From Gammaproteobacteria bacterium (GTDB taxonomy: Bacteria; Pseudomonadota; Gammaproteobacteria; Porifericomitales; Porifericomitaceae), in assembly GCA_028817255.1 (NCBI GenBank), contig JAPPQA010000012.1, forward strand, positions 1 to 7,286: DNA of 7,286 nt, written 5' to 3'. The notes beneath the pieces are model-generated. The model worked only from the letters and a program-made list of their open reading frames with translations, was not told where the DNA came from and did not search any database. A program made the translations under genes and the position numbers. Positions 1-5,847 of this stretch are shown here, piece after piece. Every line of letters begins with the position of its first letter. Position 1 is the stretch's first letter.

Positions 1-24
1 GCACGGGTAAAGACACGGACAAAT

Positions 25-59
25 CAGCAATTTCCGAAAAAACGGCGTGGCTATTGCTG
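25..59. other. Imperfect hairpin over the stop codon of the exported-protein gene
   Basis: Seven-base arms CAGCAAT (25-31) and ATTGCTG (53-59) are perfect inverted repeats. Inside them is a second short pair, CCG (34-36) and CGG (43-45), around a run of six A. The structure covers the TAG stop of the gene at 51-572. On the minus strand no T-run follows the outer stem, so it is not a standard intrinsic terminator. It could still be a weak 3'-end structure or chance. Confidence 0.25.
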
Positions 60-572
60 GTTGGCCTCCAGATAGGCAAGCACGAATTCTTCGACTAACT
101 CTTCTACCTGATCAAGGACATATGTGTAATCTCCTGCGTGAGTTCCTGTACTGCCATGCTGCCAAGTTGTCCCTACATACCTAAATGCTCTCCTTGCTTG
201 GTGCGTCACGAAAATTACGGACCGGTTGAATTGCACTGTTATGCTTAATCCTTTTCCAATAACGTTGACTTGGATGTAGAGATATTCTGAGCGACTATGT
301 CTGGCTATGGGCGGTAAGTCATCGCTATTAGTGGGGATTAGCCCGTATTTCCGCAGCGTGAGGGCAGTTTTATTATAGATTCTTTGCTTTGTCAGTCCGA
401 TGTCTTTGGCGTTTTGATGGAGACTCTCGATAAGCACTTCTACTTGTTTATAGTCATCAACTTCAAGACCGTTTGAGGACCATTCCTGTGCCTGCACAGG
501 AGCAAAGACGACTCCCGCAAGCAACACAGCAGCGGTTAACCGAACAATCGTAAGATTCGCCCGATACTTCAT
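51..572 (-). CDS. Small exported protein of unknown function
   Basis: From ATG 572 this encodes 173 aa. Residues 1-28 look like a Sec signal peptide: basic MKYR start, hydrophobic core at about 8-24 and a cleavage site after VQA (28|29), so the mature protein should be periplasmic or secreted. The mature part has a helical start (about 39-76, containing DIGLTKQRI), a strand-rich middle (97-123, containing YLYIQVNV) and a GTTWQHGSTGTH segment (135-145) before a C-terminal amphipathic helix ending LAYLEANQQ. From memory, this pattern of a GLTK helix, a Y-x-x-V-N-V strand, a TTW..G..GTHG loop and a terminal LV..F...YL helix recurs in uncharacterised bacterial exported proteins; I know no function for it. 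ATG 572 is preceded by AGGAG with 7-nt spacing. An in-frame ATG at 605 also has AAGGAG at 7 nt and would add 11 residues (184 aa), giving a less typical signal-peptide start. Base composition is AT-rich like the genes up to 2830. Confidence 0.8.
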   Translation of the reverse strand: MKYRANLTIVRLTAAVLLAGVVFAPVQAQEWSSNGLEVDDYKQVEVLIESLHQNAKDIGLTKQRIYNKTALTLRKYGLIPTNSDDLPPIARHSRSEYLYIQVNVIGKGLSITVQFNRSVIFVTHQARRAFRYVGTTWQHGSTGTHAGDYTYVLDQVEELVEEFVLAYLEANQQ

Positions 573-618
573 CGCTTCACTCCTCTGATGTTTCAGGTAT
601 TGCATGGATAATCTCCTT
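573..618 (-). promoter_or_regulatory. Two consecutive Shine-Dalgarno/start pairs
   Basis: AAGGAG at 613-618 lies 7 nt before ATG 603-605, and AGGAG at 580-584 lies 7 nt before ATG 570-572. Both starts are in the same frame, 33 nt apart, so the second ribosome site is inside the first 11 codons. I prefer 572 because it gives a compact signal peptide, but the sequence supports both. Confidence 0.6.
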
Positions 619-662
619 CACTGGTGATGCTTCTCGCTGCTTTGGTTTCCAATCGTATCATA

Positions 663-680
663 CTCCTTTGAGATAGATTC
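663..680. repeat. Possible solitary IS-end-like sequence
   Basis: The 18 bases ending TTTGAGATAGATTC match 14 of 18 positions of the inward-to-outward end of the IS remnant at 1449-1941 (CAGTTTTGAGATAGGTTC), including ten identical bases in a row. No partner end is visible between 1 and 662. It could be a solo end left by a related element or a chance match. Confidence 0.25.
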
Positions 681-704
681 AGGGTTTGGGTGGCGTTGCT
701 TTTT

Positions 705-738
705 GCCCTCACCCCGGCCCTCTCCCAGAGGGAGAGGG
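705..738. repeat. Interspersed-repeat-type hairpin (CCCTCACCCC... family)
   Basis: After CCCTCACCCCGG there is a perfect 9-bp inverted repeat: CCCTCTCCC (718-726), a 3-nt AGA loop, GGGAGAGGG (730-738). This matches a short palindromic repeat that I recall as scattered through intergenic regions of many proteobacterial genomes. It lies between the 3' end of the gene at 787-1440 and the 5' end of the gene at 51-572, both minus strand. It may form an RNA hairpin that reduces read-through or protects the upstream 3' end, but no T-tract follows on either strand, so I do not call it an intrinsic terminator. Confidence 0.7.
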
Positions 739-786
739 AGGAGAATGCCGTGCTAGGTGGGGGAGAAACGACCTTACTTGACTCTT

Positions 787-1440
787 TTAGAATTGTGAGG
801 CCTTGATTCGACTAGTTCTAAGGTTGCCACTGAGGACCGGGTACAATGTAATAGTATAGCCACTAATTTGGTTGCCCTCTTGCCTGAAATGAAATATCTC
901 GTCGGCTTTGTTATAATTTGTGTCGGGACCGAAGTAATGTTCATAGCCATACCAAGTATTACCAACAGCATATTTAACAATGTAGCTTCCCAGAGGGACT
1001 GATACTTCTATAGTATCCCCACCGCGAACAAAGATATCCATAACTTTCATCCCTGAAATATTTTCAAGCTTTATAAGGTAATTGCTACCGGCGCTGGTCT
1101 TAATTTCAAATGGTGCCACACCCTCGGCTGTTACATTTTTTCGTGTAGTTCCATTGTTTGGTGGAGCTAATGCAAGAGCGAGAGGGGCACTAGTACGTTG
1201 TTCTGGTGTTTTAGATTGGGTTGATGCTGAGAATTGAGGTATCAGGCGCGAATCGTAGATAACCCAACCAATTATCAGAGTTGGAAAAATGATCAGGATA
1301 AATCTGATTATTTTTTTTCGCCGATTCGGGGGCGTAGTTTTTTCGGCAAACTCTTCAAATTTCGAATACTTTGCTTTAGATATGCCAAGTTCATTTTGGA
1401 TGCGGAGTAACAATTTTTCAAATTCAGAAAGTTTTGCCAT
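787..1440 (-). CDS. Single-pass membrane protein with conserved C-terminal domain of unknown function
   Basis: Encodes 217 aa. Residues 1-43 are charged, helical and probably cytoplasmic (ending NRRKK). One transmembrane helix follows at about 44-62, then a low-complexity linker (about 70-105, rich in S, T, P, A). The C-terminal domain (about 108-205) has alternating strands with GSNYLIKL, IFVRGG, VPLGSY, NTWYGYEHYFGPDT and GNQISGYTITLY. Positively charged residues before the helix favour an N-in, C-out topology. From memory, the GSNY..KL / FVRGG / VPLG.Y / TWYGYEH.FGP / GYT..LY pattern recurs in uncharacterised bacterial proteins; I know no function for it. The start at 1440 has only a weak ribosome site, AGG about 11 nt upstream and lying inside the end of the IS remnant. 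The upstream flank is therefore all IS sequence and I see no good promoter. An ancestral coupling to the gene at 1940-2830 is plausible. Confidence 0.8.
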   Translation of the reverse strand: MAKLSEFEKLLLRIQNELGISKAKYSKFEEFAEKTTPPNRRKKIIRFILIIFPTLIIGWVIYDSRLIPQFSASTQSKTPEQRTSAPLALALAPPNNGTTRKNVTAEGVAPFEIKTSAGSNYLIKLENISGMKVMDIFVRGGDTIEVSVPLGSYIVKYAVGNTWYGYEHYFGPDTNYNKADEIFHFRQEGNQISGYTITLYPVLSGNLRTSRIKASQF

Positions 1441-1448
1441 TTTGATAA

Positions 1449-1466
1449 GAACCTATCTCAAAACTG
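1449..1466 (+). repeat. IS left inverted repeat
   Basis: GAACCTATCTCAAAACTG. Read on the minus strand it contains the predicted transposase stop codon (K-Q-F-stop, TGA at 1458-1460), the usual tight packing of the gene end into the IS end. Next to it, 1464-1475 forms a small palindrome, CTGCT-TT-AGCAG. Confidence 0.8.
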
Positions 1467-1896
1467 CTTTAGCAGGATTCCGATGCATGCGAGTTAGACA
1501 AATCCTCAAAAGTTATCTGCGTAGTATTCCCAGCGTATTAACAAACGACGCTGCCATTGCAACCATGCAAAAAACACTCCACAATCCACCGCCGCTCGTA
1601 GCGGCGCAATCTTCGGCCGTCTTGCGTCTTACGCTTCTTCTGGTTCTTGCGATGCGGCGCTATCACCTCGACTTTCTCTTTCTTCAACTCCTCGTCGAGG
1701 TGATCGCTGTCCTACGCTCGGTCTCCTATCAAGCACTCCGTTTGGTTTCTATCATGCAGAAGTCGAAACTTATGGCGCCGGTCGTCAGAATCCACAATAC
1801 CGCTTTCAAAACGCGGCGGGCGGGAACCGGGTTGCGGCCCGGGCAGCTCGCGAGAATCCTTTCCCATTGTTCGTCGCGGATCTTTAGTATGGGCAT
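1458..1896 (-). pseudogene. IS5-family transposase pseudogene (deletion, frameshifts, stops)
   Basis: Reading the minus strand and changing frame recovers an IS5-type transposase. From ATG 1896, MPILKIRDEQWERILASC and then RRVLKAVLWILTTGA (about 41 codons) match the family N-terminus. This runs directly into SFDFCMIETK, which normally lies just before the LIGDRAYDSD segment, so roughly 100 or more residues are missing in between, including the first DDE aspartate region. A frameshift follows, then ECLIGDRA-stop-DSDHLDEELKKEKVEVIAPHR, KTQDGRRLRRYERRWIVEC, another frameshift, FFAWLQWQRRLLIRWEYY, then ADNF-stop-GFV-stop-LACIGILLKQF. The Y-x2-R-x3-E signature around the catalytic glutamate is still visible as YERRWIVE. 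At least two frameshifts and three in-frame stops show that it is long dead. Confidence 0.85.
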
Positions 1897-1923
1897 ACCA
1901 TACCACGGAAAACGTCATCATCT

Positions 1924-1941
1924 CAATTTTGAGGTAGGTTC
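1924..1941 (+). repeat. IS right inverted repeat
   Basis: CAATTTTGAGGTAGGTTC is complementary to the left end with two mismatches. Its outermost TC, together with the flanking A at 1942, makes the TGA stop of the gene at 1940-2830. Confidence 0.8.
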
Positions 1942-2830
1942 AAGTACGGATATTTTGCAGTAGCAGGTAAATCATGGCCAACATGCGATGAAACAGATAG
2001 TCAATTTGTTCTGGAGTTTCCAAGGATCTTTGAACTGTTTCTGAATGGCGAATATAGTGGGCGTTGCCAATTGCAGTCAGCTCTTTTGCTTCCTTTTGAA
2101 GTCTCTCTCTAAATTTTTCCTCCGGAGCGGCCCGTGCCAGAATCTCTTCTATCGCCTTCTTTTTATCTGGGTTATGAATGGTTTTGATTCTTTCCCAGAC
2201 TTTCCAGATTTTCTCTAGCGCTTCCTGCTTGGTCTCATGGGAGGGTAGTCTAATTTTATCACATGCCTTAGTTATCATTTGATCCAGAGTTTCGTTGCCG
2301 CTTCTCGTTTGAGTAGTATTTTGTATCAATTCATCTAATTGTGGAGGCAGCACCCGGTGAATTTTGCCGTCATTTTTCAATTCATAGGCAATATTGTTGC
2401 GCGCAAATAGCAGATTGATTTCTTCTAGAAATTTTGATTGCCCCTTATGTTTGTCAAACCTGATATAGTGTTGATGCCTGTAATATTCGTGATAATCGTT
2501 TAGAGTGGGATCGGCGATATGACGGAAAACGTATTCAATGGCATCTAGAATTAGCAGTATTTCGGGCGTGTCACACGAGAAGATAGGATCCCCCGGATTC
2601 TCCCACTGCAACCTCGGTATATCGCCAACCATTGCAGTGATCAGTGCATTTGTATTGGTTCCTGCAATAACCTCGCTATCCGGGCATCTCTCAGGGAATT
2701 CCTTAGCAAAGGCGCCTTGATCAATCAGGGTTTTTATTTTCGTCTCAATAGTACGGCAGACTTGGGGCGATATTGTTTCTTTTGGGTGAGGACGAGGGCC
2801 GTTTTCCCTGTCACTGAAATACTCGTTCAC
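1940..2830 (-). CDS. Uncharacterised protein, tentative HEPN/AbiJ-like resemblance
   Basis: The GTG start at 2830 gives 296 aa. It has AAGGAG six to seven nt upstream, and translation begins NEYFSDRENG. An ATG at 2911 would overlap the channel gene by 79 nt and add 27 residues read from channel coding sequence, so I reject it. No signal peptide or clear membrane helix is seen, so it should be cytosolic. Residues 1-50 contain YFSDREN and KEFPERCPD; 87-108 form a helix (ILLILDAIEYVFRHI); 113-150 hold YHEYYRHQHYIRFD and a FARNNIAYEL segment. After a linker, 200-296 are helical with EALEKIWKVWERIKT, KEAKELTAIGNAHYIRHSE and YLFHRMLAMIYLLL. The terminal IGN..IRHSE plus YLFHR arrangement recalls HEPN-type helical domains of abortive-infection proteins, but this is recall without a search. 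Composition is AT-rich, in sharp contrast to the channel gene 2 nt upstream. The C-terminus is set by the adjacent IS end, so a few original residues may have been lost. Confidence 0.78.
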   Translation of the reverse strand: MNEYFSDRENGPRPHPKETISPQVCRTIETKIKTLIDQGAFAKEFPERCPDSEVIAGTNTNALITAMVGDIPRLQWENPGDPIFSCDTPEILLILDAIEYVFRHIADPTLNDYHEYYRHQHYIRFDKHKGQSKFLEEINLLFARNNIAYELKNDGKIHRVLPPQLDELIQNTTQTRSGNETLDQMITKACDKIRLPSHETKQEALEKIWKVWERIKTIHNPDKKKAIEEILARAAPEEKFRERLQKEAKELTAIGNAHYIRHSETVQRSLETPEQIDYLFHRMLAMIYLLLQNIRT

Positions 2831-2832
2831 AT

Positions 2833-3921
2833 TTATCTCCTTTCTGCCTGCGCCGCTTCGCCGCCCTGCAACAGCACCGTAGAAGTGGGAAAGGCGCATT
2901 CCGCCCCGCACTCCTCAATGATCTCCAGCACTTTGAGCAATACGTCCTGCTTTACCTCGTGGTACTTGATCCAGTTCGTGGTGCGGGTAAAGACGTAGAT
3001 GAAGAAGTCCAGGGAGGAGGGCGCGAAGGCGTTGAGGTTGACGATGGTGGTCTGCGTGGGATCGATCTCGGGGTGCGTCTTCAGCATCTCCTTCACTTTG
3101 CGCACGATCTCGGCGACCCGGCCCGCATCTTCGTAGCGCACGCCGATGGTCTCGTAAATTCGGCGGTGCGTCATCCGGGAGGGGTTCTCCACCGCGTTGG
3201 CGATGAACACGGTGTTGGGGACGTACAGCAGGCGCTTGTCGAAGGTGCGGATGTGCGTGGTGCGCCAGCGGATCTTTTCCACGGTGCCCTCCAGTCCCTG
3301 AGACTCGCAAAGGATCCAGTCGCCCACCTCGAAAGGGCGGTCCAGATAGATGATGAAACTGCCGAACACGTTCGAGATGATGTCCTTCGCCGCCAGGCCG
3401 ACGACGATGCCGCCGATGCCGCCGAAAGCGAGGACGTTGGTCAGATTGATGCCGATTTGCTCCAGGCATATGAGGGCGATGACCACGATCACAAGGATGC
3501 GCAGGGCCCGGGCGCCGATGTCCACTACGCGGCGCACCCGTTGCGCCTGGCGGCCCTCGCGGCGCGCCAGCCGCGCCAGCGCCAGCCGCTTCAGCCGGTT
3601 TACCAGCAGGATCAGGAACAGGGCCATGACGGCGACCGTTCCGAAGTCGAATACGGGCTCTAATTTTGCCTGCAGGGACAAGTCCAGTCCGCGGTCCAGC
3701 GACCAGGCGCTCAGGAACAGCGCGATCAGGAAGACGGCTCCCAGGCCAGGCTTGCGCGCGGCGTAGAGCAGTATCGCCAGGTAGTGGTTGCCGAGGGCTT
3801 CCATCTTGGCTCGCAACCGCTTGCTGCCCCATAGCCAGGCGAAGGCCAGCAGCGCGCTGCCTGCGCCGATCAGCGCCAGTTCTACCAGGATGCGAACCGC
3901 TGTCATCGTTTCCATGGGCAT
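2833..3921 (-). CDS. Mechanosensitive ion channel, MscS family, YnaI-like
   Basis: Encodes 362 aa from ATG 3921, which has AAGGAG 8 nt upstream; the open frame continues further upstream but overlaps NagZ out of frame and is unlikely to be used. Hydrophobic helices lie at about 11-31, 61-78, 94-109 and 138-155, followed by the pore-lining helix at about 159-190 with the Gly/Ala-rich GGIGGIVVGLAAKD and FGSFIIYLDRPFEVGDWI. The beta domain contains EGTVEKIRWRTTHIRT and LLYVPNTVF (about 211-239). The C-terminal alpha/beta part has VENPSRMTHRRIYETIGVRY and FTRTTNW..YHEVKQDV, ending with ECAFPTSTVLL. These C-terminal segments closely recall E. coli YnaI. The channel would sit in the inner membrane and open on membrane tension to release solutes during hypo-osmotic shock. 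It lies 31 nt after NagZ; that gap carries imperfect AAAGAGC/AAAGAGC/AAGGAGT heptamers, the last including the ribosome site. Confidence 0.93.
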   Translation of the reverse strand: MPMETMTAVRILVELALIGAGSALLAFAWLWGSKRLRAKMEALGNHYLAILLYAARKPGLGAVFLIALFLSAWSLDRGLDLSLQAKLEPVFDFGTVAVMALFLILLVNRLKRLALARLARREGRQAQRVRRVVDIGARALRILVIVVIALICLEQIGINLTNVLAFGGIGGIVVGLAAKDIISNVFGSFIIYLDRPFEVGDWILCESQGLEGTVEKIRWRTTHIRTFDKRLLYVPNTVFIANAVENPSRMTHRRIYETIGVRYEDAGRVAEIVRKVKEMLKTHPEIDPTQTTIVNLNAFAPSSLDFFIYVFTRTTNWIKYHEVKQDVLLKVLEIIEECGAECAFPTSTVLLQGGEAAQAERR

Positions 3922-3952
3922 CTTCCCTACTCCTTGCTCTTTGCTCTTTCCG

Positions 3953-5050
3953 TTATGAGGACGCGGCCCCGGCCGTCTCCGTTTCTTGCGGCGCCGCCGC
4001 TTCCGCCTCCCGGCGCAGCGCTGCCAGTGCCGCCCGCGCCCTGCGCCAGCGCGGGCAATTGCGCGGGAAGCCGCTGTCCCGGACGCCGCCCGCGCCCCGC
4101 AGGGCATCGAGTTTGCGCGCCGCCAGCAGCCACTCCTGCGGGCGCAACCGGTCCACAAGCCGCTCCACTTGCTGCCGGCGGTTGCACAACAGCACCAGGT
4201 CGCAGCCGGCCTCGCGGCAGGCGACGAAGCGATCCGCATGGTCGGCCACGACGGCGGCCGCCTCCATGCCGATGTCGTCGCTGAGCACCGTTCCCTTAAA
4301 TCCCAGCCGCCCCTTCAGTATGTCCCGGATCCAGGCGGCGGAGTAGAGGGCCGGCCCTTCGCAGACGGCCGGGTACGTGACCAGGCCCATCATCACGCCC
4401 TCGATCCCCTCGCGTATGGCCGCCGCGAAGGGGCGCAGATCCGAGTCGCGGATGCGCGAATACTCCCTGGGATCCGTGCAGCGCTCCCGGTGCGTGTCGC
4501 CGGCTACGGCGCCGTGACCGGGGAAGTGCTTGGCTACGGCGGCCATGCCCGCCTGCCGCAGGCCGTGCCGGCAGGCGCGTCCCAGGCGGCAGACGATATC
4601 GGGGTCGCGGTGGAAGGCGCGGTCGCCGATGACGCTGCGGTTGCCGCCCAGATCCAGGACGGGCGTCAGGCTGAGGTCCAGGCCGGCGGCGGCGATCTCC
4701 GCGGCCATCAGCCAGGCGATGTCCGCGGCGAGCCGCAACGCGCGCTCCGGGCGCCGTTCGTAGCTCCGGCCCAGCAGGCCGAAGGCGGGCAGCGGCGCAA
4801 AGCCGTGCCGCAAGCGCTGCACCCGCCCGCCTTCCTGGTCCGCCATCACCAGCAGGGCGGGGCTCTTCAGGCGCCGCACGGCGCGCGCCAGCGCCGTGAC
4901 TTGGCGGCGGGATTCCTGGTTGCGCGCAAACAGCAGCACGCCGCCGACCAGGGGGTGGCGCAGCAACTCGGCGTCTTCCGGCGTCAGGCGGGTCCCCGGC
5001 AGATCGACGACCAGCGGGCCGGCCGCCGGCGCGCCGCCCTTTCCTTTCAT
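3953..5050 (-). CDS. nagZ: Beta-N-acetylhexosaminidase NagZ (GH3)
   Basis: Encodes 365 aa, close to the usual family size with a slightly longer tail. NagZ is a cytosolic glycosidase that removes the non-reducing GlcNAc from GlcNAc-anhydroMurNAc (peptides) during peptidoglycan recycling. Family landmarks are in order: VVDLPGT (14-20), GGVLLFARN (36-44), MADQEGGRVQRL (69-80, sugar-binding D71), LTPVLDL (128-134), VIGDRAF (140-146), AKHFPGHG (173-180), the Asp-x-His dyad as D185-T-H187 (DSH in the E. coli enzyme, here DTH), and VLSDDIGMEAA (255-265), which carries the nucleophile aspartate (probably D258). All catalytic residues appear intact. The ATG at 5050 overlaps the permease stop by 4 nt (ATGA), with AGGGG about 8-9 nt upstream, so translation is coupled. 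The C-terminal 40 residues are Arg/Ala/Glu-rich and probably not part of the catalytic barrel. Confidence 0.95.
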   Translation of the reverse strand: MKGKGGAPAAGPLVVDLPGTRLTPEDAELLRHPLVGGVLLFARNQESRRQVTALARAVRRLKSPALLVMADQEGGRVQRLRHGFAPLPAFGLLGRSYERRPERALRLAADIAWLMAAEIAAAGLDLSLTPVLDLGGNRSVIGDRAFHRDPDIVCRLGRACRHGLRQAGMAAVAKHFPGHGAVAGDTHRERCTDPREYSRIRDSDLRPFAAAIREGIEGVMMGLVTYPAVCEGPALYSAAWIRDILKGRLGFKGTVLSDDIGMEAAAVVADHADRFVACREAGCDLVLLCNRRQQVERLVDRLRPQEWLLAARKLDALRGAGGVRDSGFPRNCPRWRRARAALAALRREAEAAAPQETETAGAASS

Positions 5051-5847
5051 CCGCCGTTCCCCTGCCGCCGCCCGCCCAGGGCGTCGCGCGCGGCGTCGCC
5101 CAGGAGGTTCACCGACAGCACCAGGGCCAGGATCGTCAATCCGGGGGCCAGGACGATATGCGGCGCGACCAGCATGTGCCTCGATCCTTCCAGGATCATC
5201 GAACCCAGGGAGGCGCCGGGCGGCTGCACGCCCAGCCCCAGGAAGGACAGCGTGGACTCGGCGATCACGATGCCGGCGATCTCGTAGGGCAGCTGCACGC
5301 TGAGCACGGAGAACAGCAGGGGCAGCACGTGGCGGCCCAGGATGGCCGGCGGCGGCGTCCCCAGGGCGCGGGCGGCCTCGACATGGCCCAGTTGCTTGAG
5401 CGCCAGCGTCTGCGCCCGGCTCAGCCGCGCGAAGGCCACCCAGCCGCCGGCGCTGAGGGCCAGCACGGCGTTGCCCGGTCCCGGCCCCAGGAAGCCGGCC
5501 AGCGCAATGGCCAGCAGGATGCCGGGAAAGGCCAGCACCACGTCCATCAGGAAGACGGCGGCGCGGTCCCATATGCCTCCGAGCAGGGCGCCGCACATGC
5601 CGAGGGGGACGCCGATCAGGAAGGACAGGCTGACCACCAGCAGGGCGATCGCCAGGGAATTGCGGGCGCCGACGATCAGCCGGTCGAGCACGGGGCGGCC
5701 CAGTTCGTCGCAGCCCAGCCAGTGCTCGAGGGTGGGCGGGCGCGCGATCCGCGCCAGGTCAATCTCGTTGGGCGCGATCGGCAGCAGCAACGACAGCGCC
5801 GAGACCAGCAGCCACAGGCCCACGACCAGCAGCGGAATGCGCTTCAC
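5047..5847 (-). CDS. ABC transporter permease, DppC/OppC family
   Basis: Encodes 266 aa from GTG 5847, which overlaps the stop of the preceding permease in a GTGA junction and puts a hydrophobic helix at residues 4-24. An ATG at 5892 would add 15 Gly/Pro-rich residues and deepen the overlap, so GTG is preferred. Family landmarks: HWLGCDELGRPVLDRLIVGARNSL as two adjoining parts (42-65, matching the family H-x-LGTD-x-x-GRD pattern), the cytoplasmic EAA loop EAARALGTPPPAILGRHVLP (157-176) that contacts the ATPase, ESTLSFLGLGVQPP (197-210) and NLLGDAARDALG (247-258). Six membrane helices are expected in the inner membrane. With the DppB-like subunit it would form the channel of an importer for peptides; nickel or glutathione are alternatives that the permease sequence alone cannot exclude. 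At 266 aa it is a little shorter than typical DppC. Confidence 0.92.
   Translation of the reverse strand: MKRIPLLVVGLWLLVSALSLLLPIAPNEIDLARIARPPTLEHWLGCDELGRPVLDRLIVGARNSLAIALLVVSLSFLIGVPLGMCGALLGGIWDRAAVFLMDVVLAFPGILLAIALAGFLGPGPGNAVLALSAGGWVAFARLSRAQTLALKQLGHVEAARALGTPPPAILGRHVLPLLFSVLSVQLPYEIAGIVIAESTLSFLGLGVQPPGASLGSMILEGSRHMLVAPHIVLAPGLTILALVLSVNLLGDAARDALGGRRQGNGG

Larger units (their letters stand above)
1449..1941 (-). mobile_element. Decayed, internally deleted IS5-family element
   Basis: The element is 493 bp long and bounded by 18-bp imperfect inverted repeats, GAACCTATCTCAAAACTG on the left and its near-complement on the right (16/18 matches). Between them lies a broken DDE transposase gene on the minus strand. 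Elements of this kind are usually roughly 800-900 bp, so close to half is missing. A 2-bp AA direct repeat (1447-1448 and 1942-1943) may be the target duplication, which is short enough to arise by chance. The element has no functional transposase and could move only if a related full-length copy acts in trans. Confidence 0.85.

Noticed and set aside
657..685. Possible promoter for the exported-protein gene (TATGAT at 662-657, minus strand)
   Set aside because: The -10 is good, but the hexamer 17 nt upstream (ACCCTG) is not a -35 and there is no TG extension, so support is too weak to list as a feature.
718..738. Intrinsic terminator at the 9-bp hairpin
   Set aside because: The stem is strong, but neither strand has a T-run directly after it. 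An interspersed repeat explains it better.
774..980. Minus-strand open frame of 68 codons
   Set aside because: It lies in another frame of the 787-1440 gene, has no ribosome site and no protein-like pattern.
1289..1963. Plus-strand open frame of 224 codons across the IS remnant
   Set aside because: It runs antisense through the membrane-protein start and the transposase fossil. The minus-strand reading gives clear IS5-family motifs, so the plus-strand frame is accidental.
2915..3832. Long minus-strand frame rich in R, G, P and H over the channel gene
   Set aside because: It is a GC-bias shadow of the channel gene, with low-complexity composition and no domains. The true frame has a full MscS signature.
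3922..3952. AAAGAGC/AAAGAGC/AAGGAGT heptamers in the nagZ-channel gap as a regulatory repeat
   Set aside because: Only two exact units and one degenerate unit. The purine-rich stretch is adequately explained as the ribosome-binding region.
3986..5287. Plus-strand open frame of 433 codons antisense to nagZ
   Set aside because: High-GC sequence makes long antisense frames common. The translation is A/R/G/Q-rich with no recognisable domain, while nagZ has every catalytic motif.
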